Assembly (NCBI RefSeq): GCF_022662375.1
Contig: NZ_JAKNQL010000024.1
Span: 1-64,000 of the forward strand
DNA from: Pseudomonas sp. CROZ-RG-20F-R04-15
GTDB lineage: Bacteria; Pseudomonadota; Gammaproteobacteria; Pseudomonadales; Pseudomonadaceae
Length of the DNA stretch: 64,000 nucleotides
Reading direction: 5' to 3'
A program made the translations under genes and the position numbers. The stretch's first letter is position 1; each line of letters begins with the position of its first letter. The notes beneath the pieces are model-generated. The model had not been told where the DNA came from. It searched no databases and was given only the letters and a program-made list of their open reading frames with translations. Shown here piece by piece: positions 52,907-60,892 of this stretch.

Positions 52907-53383
52907 TCACTCGGATCGCGGATACTGCTCATCACTCACCTGCTCCATCCAATCCGCAACCTTGCCATCCAGTACTTCAGCAATAGCGATATGGGTCATC
53001 GCCGTGGTCGCAGCCGCCCCATGCCAATGCTTGGCCCCCGGCGCAATCCACACCGTATCGCCTGGACGAATCTCACGAACCGGCTGCCCCCACTCTTGCA
53101 CAAACCCGGAACCGGCCGTGACGATCAATGTCTGCCCCAACGGGTGCGTATGCCACGCGGTACGCGCGCCCGGCTCAAACGTCACCGTAGCACCACTGAC
53201 CCGCGCCTCGTCTGTGCCTTTGAACGGCGCATCGACGCGTACCGTGCCGATAAACCAGTCCGCTGGGCCTTTGGCCGAAGGTTGCGAACCATTCGGTGTG
53301 ACTGTCACACGTGGGATTTCACTGGCCTGCACCTCACCCGCCAACAGGGAAAGGGTCAACGCAGAAGCGGCAATCGGGTTCAT
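52907..53383 (-). CDS. Exported cupin-domain protein
   Basis: The 158-residue protein has a signal peptide (MNPIAASALTLSLLAGEVQA) and a single cupin domain with metal ligands in WHTHPLGQTLIV and GDTVWIAPGAKHWHG. It is divergent from a LysR gene. Cupins of this kind include small metal-dependent oxygenases and lyases, but the reaction is unknown. It is probably periplasmic. Confidence 0.85.
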   Translation of the reverse strand: MNPIAASALTLSLLAGEVQASEIPRVTVTPNGSQPSAKGPADWFIGTVRVDAPFKGTDEARVSGATVTFEPGARTAWHTHPLGQTLIVTAGSGFVQEWGQPVREIRPGDTVWIAPGAKHWHGAAATTAMTHIAIAEVLDGKVADWMEQVSDEQYPRSE

Positions 53384-53480
53384 GGCAATTCCTCCAGATA
53401 ATCAATGCCAGTACTTTACCGAGCCGAACTGTTCCGATAATCGTCTAGAATTCAAAAAAACTTATGCAGGACACTCATCA

Positions 53481-54374
53481 ATGCTGCGTGAAAATGCCAC
53501 CGACCTGCTCGCCTTCCTCGCCGTCGCCCGCGAGCGCAGTTTCACCAAAGCTGCTGCCAAACTGGGTGTTTCGCAATCGGCGTTGAGCCATACCATCCGC
53601 GCCCTCGAAGCCCGTCTGGGCCTGCGTCTGCTGACTCGCACTACCCGCAGCGTTTCGCCGACCGAGGCCGGCGAGCACCTGCTGCAAACCATCGGTCCAC
53701 GCTTCGAAGAAATCGAAGTGGAACTCGCCGCTCTGAGCAACTTGCGCGACACCCCGGCGGGCAAGATCCGCCTCAACGCTACCGATCATTCGCTGGACTG
53801 GTTGCTGCGCCCGGTGCTCAAGGACTTTCTGCCGAAGTACCCGGACATCAGTGTCGAGGTGAGCTGCGACTATGGTTTCGTCGACATCGCCGGGCAAGGT
53901 TTCGACGCCGGCGTACGTTTGGGCGAGGACGTCGCGCAAGGCATGATCGCCACCCGCATCGGCCCCGACATGCGCATGGCGGTGGTCGGCTCACCCGCCT
54001 ATTTCACCAAACGAACCGCGCCGCAAACGCCACGCGATCTGACCGATCACGCCTGCAACAACCTGCGCCTGCCCACTAATGGTGGGTTGTACAGCTGGGA
54101 ATTCGAGAAGGATGGCGAAAGCCTGAAAGTGCGGGTCTCCGGGCAGATCACCCTGAACGGCGTCTACCCGCTGCTCGACGCCGCGCTGGACGGTTTCGGT
54201 CTGAGCTACATCCCGGAAAACATCGTCGCGCCGTATCTGGCCGACGGTCGTTTGCGGCAAGTGCTGGAGGATTGGTGCCCTACATTTTCCGGTTATCACC
54301 TGTATTACCCGAGCCGGCGTCAGGCTGCGCCGGCGTTTGCGTTGTTGCTGGAGGCGTTGCGCTATCGCGGCTGA
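53481..54374 (+). CDS. LysR-family transcriptional regulator
   Basis: The 297-residue protein has a LysR helix-turn-helix in LAFLAVARERSFTKAAAKLG with QSALSHTIRALEARLG and an effector domain typical of the DsdC/AmpR-like group. It starts 97 bp from the divergent cupin gene, so it probably regulates it; the aldo/keto reductase at 54394 may also be a target. AGGAC lies about ten bases before the ATG. A longer upstream frame overlaps the cupin gene and is rejected. Confidence 0.89.
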   Translation: MLRENATDLLAFLAVARERSFTKAAAKLGVSQSALSHTIRALEARLGLRLLTRTTRSVSPTEAGEHLLQTIGPRFEEIEVELAALSNLRDTPAGKIRLNATDHSLDWLLRPVLKDFLPKYPDISVEVSCDYGFVDIAGQGFDAGVRLGEDVAQGMIATRIGPDMRMAVVGSPAYFTKRTAPQTPRDLTDHACNNLRLPTNGGLYSWEFEKDGESLKVRVSGQITLNGVYPLLDAALDGFGLSYIPENIVAPYLADGRLRQVLEDWCPTFSGYHLYYPSRRQAAPAFALLLEALRYRG

Positions 54375-54393
54375 GCGCCGTCTAAGCGATCGT

Positions 54394-55338
54394 TTAACCC
54401 AGCAACGCAATCAACTGATGCCGCTGCGCATCGGTGAGCATCGGCCCGAACCCGGCCTTTGCGTTATCAGCCATGTAGTGCGGATTGCCTGTACCGGGAA
54501 TCACGCACGTCACCGCCGAATGCGAGAGCAGAAACTTCAGCGCCAGTTGCGGCCAACTGTTGACCTGCACGTCGGAAACCCAGCCTGGCAACGGTTTGCC
54601 TTTGAGTCGGGCGAGCAAACCACCGCCACCAAAAGGTCGATTACAGATCACCGCCACACCACGCTCGCGACACAACGGCAGGATACGTTTTTCCACGCCT
54701 CGGTCATCAAGGGCGTAATTGATTTGCAGAAAATCCAGTGGCTCGGCCTTCAGCACCGCTTCGACTTCTTCGTAGGCCGAGGGCGTGTAATGGGTGATGC
54801 CGATGTAACGGATCCGTCCCTGGGCTTTCCATTCACGCAAGATCGGCAGATGGGTTTGCCAGTCGAGCAGGTTGTGGATCTGCATCAGGTCGATGCGTTC
54901 GGTGCGCAGCAGACTGAACGATTGCTCCATCTGCGCGATGCCCTCCTCGCGTCCGCGCGTCCACACTTTGGTCGCCAGAAACGCCGGCGAACGCGGTTCG
55001 TGGATCGACAACAGTTCACCGGTGGTTTCCTCTGCCCGGCCATACATCGGTGAACTGTCGATCAGCGTTCCGCCCTTTTTGAACAGCTCATCGAGCACCG
55101 CCGGCAATTGCCGATAGGCCGGATCACCGGGGGCGACATCGAAACCGCGATAGGTGCCCAAGCCCACGATGGGTAGCAATTCGGAGCTGGACGGGATGGC
55201 GCGGGTCTGCATGGCGTGGCCTCCGGTGGTCGCGGGTGTCGTGGCAGAGGCCAGCGCCCGATCAAGGGTGAAGACCGCCGAAACCCCGGCAGCCAGCGTG
55301 AGCAATCGGCGACGGGAGTAACCCTCAGTGTGGCTCAT
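54394..55338 (-). CDS. Exported aldo/keto reductase
   Basis: The 314-residue protein has a twin-arginine type signal (YSRRRLLTLAAGVSAVFTLD) and an aldo/keto reductase barrel, with GTLIDSSPMYGRAEE (Asp and Tyr of the active site) and GRIRYIGITHYTP. It ends with a segment around PGTGNPHYMADN. An NADPH-dependent enzyme exported by Tat is unusual but known in such clusters. It converges on the LysR gene and may share its control. Confidence 0.87.
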   Translation of the reverse strand: MSHTEGYSRRRLLTLAAGVSAVFTLDRALASATTPATTGGHAMQTRAIPSSSELLPIVGLGTYRGFDVAPGDPAYRQLPAVLDELFKKGGTLIDSSPMYGRAEETTGELLSIHEPRSPAFLATKVWTRGREEGIAQMEQSFSLLRTERIDLMQIHNLLDWQTHLPILREWKAQGRIRYIGITHYTPSAYEEVEAVLKAEPLDFLQINYALDDRGVEKRILPLCRERGVAVICNRPFGGGGLLARLKGKPLPGWVSDVQVNSWPQLALKFLLSHSAVTCVIPGTGNPHYMADNAKAGFGPMLTDAQRHQLIALLG

Positions 55339-55450
55339 GCTGGTTCCCCTGCTGCGTGGATCTGTTGCATGTTGTGTGGGCGAGCGGCCCGGTTGCAGGG
55401 CTGAACTACACTGCGACAGCGATCCTTCACACACCGTTAAAAGTAGCCGA

Positions 55451-56221
55451 ATGTCCCGAACCCTGATGTCACTCGTCGCATTGATCGTTGCCGTGTACCT
55501 GGTGCTGTGCGCGGCGCTGTTCTTTTTTCAGCGCTCGCTGATCTATTTTCCGCAGCCCAATGCTGTCAGCAGCAGCGACTCACAACTGATCCTGTCGATG
55601 CCGGACGCGCGGGTTTCAGTGATCACCCGCGAGCACGTCGGGCCGCGGGCGCTGATCTATTTCGGCGGCAATGCCGAGGACGTATCGCGCAATCTGCCGG
55701 AGTTTGCCGAGGCGTTTCCTGAATACGCGGTGTATCTGCTCAACTATCGCGGCTTTGGTGGCAGCGGTGGCTCACCGTCCGAGGAAGCGATTGCCGAGGA
55801 TGCGCTGGCGCTGTTCGACCAGGTGTATGCCAGTCACCCGCAGGTTTCGCTGATTGGCCGCAGCCTGGGATCGGGCGTCGCCGTGCGTCTGGCCAGCCAA
55901 CGGCCAGTGCAAAATCTGATTCTGGTGACGCCTTACAACAGCCTCGAAGAAATCGCAGCACGGCAATACCCGTGGGTGCCGGTGAAGTGGTTGCTCAAGG
56001 ATCGCTTTGAATCGGGCAAGTACGCCGCGCATATCCGTGTGCCGACGCTGCTGCTCGCGGCCAGCGACGACGAGGTGATTCCACGCGCCAGCACGCTGCG
56101 CTTGCTGGAGAATTTCCCGCAAGGCGTGGCACTGCTCAAAGTGGTGCCGGATTCGGGGCATAACTCGATTTCCGACCGTGCGCAGTATTTGCAGTGGATG
56201 GGGAATGTGTTGAATCGCTGA
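55451..56221 (+). CDS. Membrane-anchored alpha/beta hydrolase
   Basis: The 256-residue protein has an N-terminal hydrophobic anchor (LMSLVALIVAVYLVLCAALF) and a hydrolase fold with nucleophile Ser138 in LIGRSLGSGVA, Asp206 or 207 in AASDDEVIP, and His237 in DSGHNSIS. It resembles the BEM46/YfhR-like group of serine hydrolases whose substrate is unknown. It is divergent from the aldo/keto reductase. Confidence 0.86.
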   Translation: MSRTLMSLVALIVAVYLVLCAALFFFQRSLIYFPQPNAVSSSDSQLILSMPDARVSVITREHVGPRALIYFGGNAEDVSRNLPEFAEAFPEYAVYLLNYRGFGGSGGSPSEEAIAEDALALFDQVYASHPQVSLIGRSLGSGVAVRLASQRPVQNLILVTPYNSLEEIAARQYPWVPVKWLLKDRFESGKYAAHIRVPTLLLAASDDEVIPRASTLRLLENFPQGVALLKVVPDSGHNSISDRAQYLQWMGNVLNR

Positions 56222-56309
56222 ACCAAGTCGAAAAAGCCCAGTCCTACTCGCGCCGCTTTCTGCGGCTCACTCAACTTTTGCGTTGTCCTCCTTCAGAGCT
56301 GCCCGCCTC

Positions 56310-57176
56310 ATGCGCCACGCCGTTCGTTCGTCTCGCTTCGTTTCGCTGTGCCTGCTGATCCTTTCGCCGCTGTTCGCGGAAACCGCCCATGCCGGTGCCG
56401 AGCGGCAACTGGTGGCCGCCATCAACGACTATCGCGCCCATCCACAACGTTGCGATCGACGTCCGGCACAACGGCTGGCACCGTTGGCGCTGAAGTCGAA
56501 CCTGGCCTTGCCGATCGGTTATCGCAACGCCGGCGGCATGCGTGAAGCGTTGAAGTCGTCCGGCTATTCCGCTGTCGCGGTGCGCAGTATTCGCGTGATC
56601 GGCGCCGAGGACGCCGAAGAGGCTTTCGAGCTGCTGCAAGACGAGCACTGCGCCGCGCTGCTGGATGCGAGCTACGCCGACATCGGCGTCAGTCGGTCGC
56701 GCAATGAGTGGCAAGTGGTTTTGGCGCAACCGGTGCTCGACAGTCGCGTTGGCGATAACCGCAGCGTCGGCAAAGCCTTGCTCGCCGAGGTTAATGCTGC
56801 ACGTGCCCGGCCTCGGCTGTGCGGACGTCAGCGATTCGCCGCCGCCCGGCCGTTGAGCTGGAACGCCGCGTTGGGCGCCGCCGCGCAGGGGCACAGCAAA
56901 GCCATGGCTTACGGCAACTACTTCGCCCACCGCGACCCGGACGGCGACCTGCCCGCCGATCGCGCCCGTGCAGCCGGCTATCGCGGTCGGCAGATCGGCG
57001 AAAACATTGCCGCCGGGCAGAGTTCGCCGGGCAAGGCCATGGCCGGATGGCTGGCCAGCCCCGGACACTGCGCCAACCTGATGAACCCGATGTTCACCCA
57101 GGTCGGCGCCGGGTTTGCCAGTGAAGCGCGCAGTGATGAAGGGGTTTACTGGACGATGGTGTTTGGTGCGCAGTGA
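56310..57176 (+). CDS. Secreted CAP (SCP/YkwD) domain protein, second copy
   Basis: The 288-residue protein has a signal peptide (MRHAVRSSRFVSLCLLILSP, ending about AHAG) and a C-terminal CAP domain with AYGNYFAHRDPDGDLP, GRQIGENIAAGQ and WLASPGHCANLMNPMF. It has the same architecture and shared motifs as the protein at 10025. The ATG at 56310 was chosen over a TTG at 56283, which would add nine residues before the signal. The function is unknown. Confidence 0.84.
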   Translation: MRHAVRSSRFVSLCLLILSPLFAETAHAGAERQLVAAINDYRAHPQRCDRRPAQRLAPLALKSNLALPIGYRNAGGMREALKSSGYSAVAVRSIRVIGAEDAEEAFELLQDEHCAALLDASYADIGVSRSRNEWQVVLAQPVLDSRVGDNRSVGKALLAEVNAARARPRLCGRQRFAAARPLSWNAALGAAAQGHSKAMAYGNYFAHRDPDGDLPADRARAAGYRGRQIGENIAAGQSSPGKAMAGWLASPGHCANLMNPMFTQVGAGFASEARSDEGVYWTMVFGAQ

Positions 57177-57278
57177 CTGGTCGCACAAGCTTCAGTTTCA
57201 GCCATTCCTTGCGCAACGTTGACGGCGATACAACGGCTATCGCGGTCCGCCACATAGTCATGACGTTGTGGTGACAGT

Positions 57279-57358
57279 AAAAAGATCGCAGCCTCCGGCA
57301 GCTCCTACACAGGATTTATGGTTTCCCTGTAGGAGTTGCCGAAGGCTGCGATCTTTTG
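57279..57358. repeat. Inverted repeat, TAGGAGCTGC family
   Basis: AAAAGATCGCAGCCTCCGGC begins at 57280 and its inverse, GAGTTGCCGAAGGCTGCGAT, lies at 57332-57351, with ATCTTTT completing the outer arm by 57357. It is related to the copy at 40380-40456 but with a changed loop. It lies after the CAP gene and at the end of the amidohydrolase gene. Confidence 0.85.
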
Positions 57359-57362
57359 ATCT

Positions 57363-58646
57363 TCAAGCCGCCCGCTGTCCTTCCGCGACCATCGCCGAAG
57401 CCGCCAGCATCGCCCGCAACAACACCGCACATCCCGCGGCCAGATCATCCGGCGCGGCGTTCTCGATTTCGTTGTGGCTGATGCCGCCTTCGCACGGCAC
57501 AAAGATCATCCCGGCCGGGCCGAGTTCGGCGAGGAAGATCGCGTCATGCCCGGCGCCACTGACGATGTCCATATGCGACAGGCCCAGACCTTTCGCCGCG
57601 CCGCGCACCGCTTCCACGCAGCCTTTTTCGAAGTACAACGGCGGGAAGTCGGCAGTCGGGGTCAGTTCATAATTCAGGCCATGTTCCTCGCAGGTGGCGT
57701 CGATGACTTGCTTCACCTCAGCGATCATCGAATCAAGGCGCGCCGGTTCCAGATGACGGAAATCGAGGGTCATGCGCACTTCGCCGGGGATGACGTTGCG
57801 TGAGCCCGGATAGGCCTGCAGGCAGCCGACGGTGCCGCAGGCATGGGGTTGGTGGCCGAGGGCGGCGCGGTTGACCGCACCGACGATCACCGAGGCGCCG
57901 ACCAGTGCATCTTTGCGCAGGTGCATCGGTGTCGGGCCGGCATGCGCTTCGACGCCGCGCAGTTTCAGGTCGAACCACTTCTGCCCCAAAGCGCCGAGGA
58001 CCACGCCGATGGTTTTCTGCTCGTCTTCAAGGATCGGGCCTTGTTCGATGTGCGCTTCGAAATAGGCGCCGACCTTGTGCCCGCTGACTTTACGCGGACC
58101 GGCATAGCCGATGGCGTTCAGCGCTTCACCGACGGTCACACCGTCGGCATCGACTTTGGCGAGGGTTTCTTCGAGGGTGAATTTCTCCGCGAACACGCCG
58201 GAACCCATCATGCACGGAGCGAATCGCGAGCCTTCTTCGTTGGTCCAGACCACCACTTCCAGCGGTGCTTCGGTTTCCACTTTGAGGTCGTTGAGGGTGC
58301 GCAGGACTTCGACGCCGGCGAGCACGCCGAAGCAGCCGTCGAACTTGCCGCCGGTGGGTTGGGTGTCGATGTGGCTGCCGGTCATCACCGGTGGCAGGTT
58401 CGGATTGCGCCCGGGGCGACGAGCGAAGATGTTGCCGACGGCATCGACCGTGACGCTGCATCCGGCGTCCTTGCACCATTGCACGAACAGGTCGCGGGCC
58501 TGGCGGTCGAGGTCAGTGAGGGCCAGGCGACAGACCCCGCCCTTGACCGTCGCGCCGAGTTTGGCCAGTTCCATGAGCGACGCCCACAGGCGATCGCGGT
58601 TGATGTGCTGATGGGTTGATTGCAGAACGTCTACGGCTGCGTTCAT
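57363..58646 (-). CDS. N-carbamoyl amidohydrolase, pyrimidine-catabolic (HyuC/beta-ureidopropionase type)
   Basis: The 427-residue Zn-dependent hydrolase of the M20/carbamoylase family has metal ligands in TGSHIDTQPTGGKFDG (His92, Asp103) and WTNEEGSRF (Glu137 or 138). In this neighbourhood it probably hydrolyses N-carbamoyl-beta-alanine to beta-alanine, ammonia and CO2, the last step of the reductive pathway. Allantoate or amino-acid carbamoylases are alternatives in the same family. GAGGAG precedes the ATG. Confidence 0.88.
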   Translation of the reverse strand: MNAAVDVLQSTHQHINRDRLWASLMELAKLGATVKGGVCRLALTDLDRQARDLFVQWCKDAGCSVTVDAVGNIFARRPGRNPNLPPVMTGSHIDTQPTGGKFDGCFGVLAGVEVLRTLNDLKVETEAPLEVVVWTNEEGSRFAPCMMGSGVFAEKFTLEETLAKVDADGVTVGEALNAIGYAGPRKVSGHKVGAYFEAHIEQGPILEDEQKTIGVVLGALGQKWFDLKLRGVEAHAGPTPMHLRKDALVGASVIVGAVNRAALGHQPHACGTVGCLQAYPGSRNVIPGEVRMTLDFRHLEPARLDSMIAEVKQVIDATCEEHGLNYELTPTADFPPLYFEKGCVEAVRGAAKGLGLSHMDIVSGAGHDAIFLAELGPAGMIFVPCEGGISHNEIENAAPDDLAAGCAVLLRAMLAASAMVAEGQRAA

Positions 58647-58674
58647 GGGGATCTCCTCAGTGCTGATACCGATA

Positions 58675-58774
58675 GTTCCCACGCTCTGCGTGGAAACTTA
58701 TCCATGGACGCTCTGCGTCCGCTGTTGGGACGCAGAGCGTCCCGGGCTGTATTCCCACGCAGAGCGTGGGAACG
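58675..58774. repeat. Inverted repeat, CCCACGCTCTGCGTGGG family
   Basis: GTTCCCACGCTCTGCGTGG at 58675 and CCACGCAGAGCGTGGGAAC ending at 58774 form arms around a middle palindrome GACGCTCTGCGTC/GACGCAGAGCGTC. A near copy lies at 62358-62458. It lies between the amidohydrolase and permease genes. Confidence 0.87.
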
Positions 58775-58782
58775 ATCATGTG

Positions 58783-60267
58783 TTACACCGCCGACTTAAC
58801 GGCAGAGGGCTGCGCACGCATCACGCACAACCCGTAATAAATAATCCCGCCCAGCGCCGAGCCGGTGAACCAGCCATAGCTGTAGAACCAGCTGAACGCA
58901 TCGCTGCCGAGCGACAGCAAGGTCAGCACCACCGGCACCCCGAACGCGAGAAACCCGGCCCGGTTCCACGCCGGATAGACGTCGTCGCGGTACAGCCCGG
59001 CGAGGTCCAGTTGCTGTTTCTTGATCAGGAAATAGTCCACCACCATGATCCCGGCGATCGGTCCGAGCAGGCTCGAATAACCCAGCAGCCAGTTGGAATA
59101 GACACTTTCCAGACTGACCTCCGAAACGATCCAGCCGAGTTTTTTCAGCAGTTCATGCCCCATCAGCAACAGCCCGACCAATCCGGTCAGCAACACCGCT
59201 TTGGTGCGGTTGATCACCTTCGGCGCGATGTTCTGAAAATCATTGGTCGGCGAGACAATGTTGGCGGCGGTGTTGGTCGATAGCGTGGCGATGATGATCA
59301 GTGCCATCGCCACCGCGACCCACACCGGACTTTGAATGTGACCAATCAGCGTGACCGGATCAGAGACAGTCACACCGACCAGTTTCACCGAGGCGGCGGT
59401 CATCACCACACCCAGCGCGGCGAACAAAAACATGGTCAGCGGCAGGCCGATGATCTGCCCGAGAATCTGATCTTTCTGGCTCTTGGCGTAACGGCTGAAG
59501 TCAGGAATGTTCAGCGATAGAGTCGCCCAGAAGCCGACCATCGCCGTCAGGCCGGCGGCGAAATAACCGTACACGCTCGCGCCTTCCGGGCGTTTGGCCG
59601 GGATCGCCATCAGTTCGCTCATCGACACATTGGGCATCGCCCAGACCAGCAGACCGATGCCGACCGCCACCAGCAAAGGCGCGGACAAGGTTTCCAGCCA
59701 TTTGATCGACTCGGCACCGCGAATCACCACCCACAGGTTCAGCGCCCAGAACACCATGAAACCGATCACCTCGCCCGTGCCACCGAGGGATTTCCAGCCG
59801 TCGAACACCGAGCCCAGAAACAGGTGAATCGCCAGCCCGCCAAACATCGTCTGAATGCCGAACCAGCCACACGCCACCAGTGCGCGAATCAGGCACGGCA
59901 CGTTGGAGCCGAGAATGCCGAACGACGAGCGCAGCAACACCGGAAACGGGATGCCGTACTTGGTGCCGGGGAAAGCGTTAAGCGTCAGCGGAATCAGCAC
60001 GATGATGTTGGCGAACAGAATCGCCAGCAGCGCTTCGCCAACGCTCAAACCGAAGTACGCCGTGAGCACGCCACCGAGGGTATAAGTCGGCACGCAGATC
60101 GACATGCCGACCCACAGCGCGGTGATGTGCCATTTGTTCCAGGTTCGTTCGCGCACCTTGGTCGGCGCCATATCGTGGTTGTAACGGGGACTGTCGAGGA
60201 CGTCGCTGCCGGCTTCAAGCTCGTACAAGCCGTCGCGCTCGGTCACTTGCGATCTGATCTGTTGCAT
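58783..60267 (-). CDS. NCS1-family nucleobase permease
   Basis: The 494-residue membrane protein has about 12 helices and the NCS1 motifs LTLNAFPGTKYGIPFPVLLR (shown exactly) and SLNIPDFSRYAKSQKD. The family takes up nucleobases, allantoin or hydantoin with Na+ or H+. Its position beside dihydropyrimidinase and PreT suggests uptake of uracil, thymine or a related pyrimidine. The ATG at 60267 was used; the earlier frame starts in the promoter region without family character. Confidence 0.9.
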   Translation of the reverse strand: MQQIRSQVTERDGLYELEAGSDVLDSPRYNHDMAPTKVRERTWNKWHITALWVGMSICVPTYTLGGVLTAYFGLSVGEALLAILFANIIVLIPLTLNAFPGTKYGIPFPVLLRSSFGILGSNVPCLIRALVACGWFGIQTMFGGLAIHLFLGSVFDGWKSLGGTGEVIGFMVFWALNLWVVIRGAESIKWLETLSAPLLVAVGIGLLVWAMPNVSMSELMAIPAKRPEGASVYGYFAAGLTAMVGFWATLSLNIPDFSRYAKSQKDQILGQIIGLPLTMFLFAALGVVMTAASVKLVGVTVSDPVTLIGHIQSPVWVAVAMALIIIATLSTNTAANIVSPTNDFQNIAPKVINRTKAVLLTGLVGLLLMGHELLKKLGWIVSEVSLESVYSNWLLGYSSLLGPIAGIMVVDYFLIKKQQLDLAGLYRDDVYPAWNRAGFLAFGVPVVLTLLSLGSDAFSWFYSYGWFTGSALGGIIYYGLCVMRAQPSAVKSAV

Positions 60268-60502
60268 GGCCGCTCCACTGTTCTTCTGATTATTTTTTTG
60301 CTCATCAGGCGGCTTGCACACGCAGGTGCAGCCGGACGATGGCCGGAGGAACTGACAACTTTCATGCACCGGCCATGGTGTCAGCGGCGGCATCAATAAA
60401 CGTGCCGGAGGCCCCGCTTGCGCATCGGGCGGTGTATCAAACGCTTTGCAACTTTCTGATATTCATCAGTTTTAATTATTTACCCGGTAAGTCCGCGGAA
60501 AC

Positions 60503-60552
60503 TTGTCTGAACGCTCAGGCTAAACGTCGGGCAAGTTGTCCGAACTGTCAGG
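60503..60552. promoter_or_regulatory. Pair of 17-bp direct repeats
   Basis: TTGTCTGAACGCTCAGG (60503) and TTGTCCGAACTGTCAGG (60536) match at 14 of 17 positions and start 33 bases apart, about three helical turns. This suggests two binding sites for one regulator on the same DNA face. Confidence 0.45.
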
Positions 60553-60667
60553 ACTCAATCTGGTGCACTGCATTTATTTTCATTGTGAGCGAGCAGCCGC
60601 AGCTCAACTTCAAGCGGCTGATTTCACATACAAAATCTTGCTCATATTTCCATCCTGTCAAGTGCGT

Positions 60668-60695
60668 CAAAATGGTGAACGGCCTCACCATTTTG
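60668..60695. promoter_or_regulatory. Perfect 11-bp inverted repeat operator candidate
   Basis: CAAAATGGTGA and TCACCATTTTG are perfect inverses around ACGGCC. A 28-base palindrome of this form resembles binding sites of dimeric regulators. It lies about 200 bases before dihydropyrimidinase. Confidence 0.5.
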
Positions 60696-60792
60696 GTGAT
60701 TTGCAGTTTTTATCGTTATTTTTCATACAGTTAAAACAGCAATAAGCTTATAAAAAATAATCTTGATCTATTGCAAATCTGCGACTAGCTTC

Positions 60793-60818
60793 TATTCCTG
60801 ACAGCGCTGACAGGAATA
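60793..60818. promoter_or_regulatory. Inverted repeat near the dihydropyrimidinase start
   Basis: TATTCCTG and CAGGAATA are perfect inverses around a ten-base spacer that also contains CTGACAG direct repeats. It lies 75 bases before the ATG, where an operator or leader hairpin could act. Confidence 0.45.
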
Positions 60819-60892
60819 CGCTCTGCAACGCTGTACATCAATAAAACATCTAGAACCGGCACAAGTCGGTCAATGCCTGCGAGGAACTCGGA

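Larger units (their letters stand above)
60268..60892. promoter_or_regulatory. Divergent pyrimidine-pathway control region
   Basis: This 625-bp gap has relatively low GC near the middle and contains no credible gene. It holds two 17-base direct repeats (60503-60519 and 60536-60552), a 28-base inverted repeat (60668-60695) and another at 60793-60818. These are listed separately. It should contain the promoters of the permease and dihydropyrimidinase genes. Confidence 0.6.

Noticed and set aside
52842..53480. Upstream extension of the LysR frame at 53481
   Set aside because: It runs antisense through the cupin gene and repeat sequence, and the LysR domain begins only at 53481.
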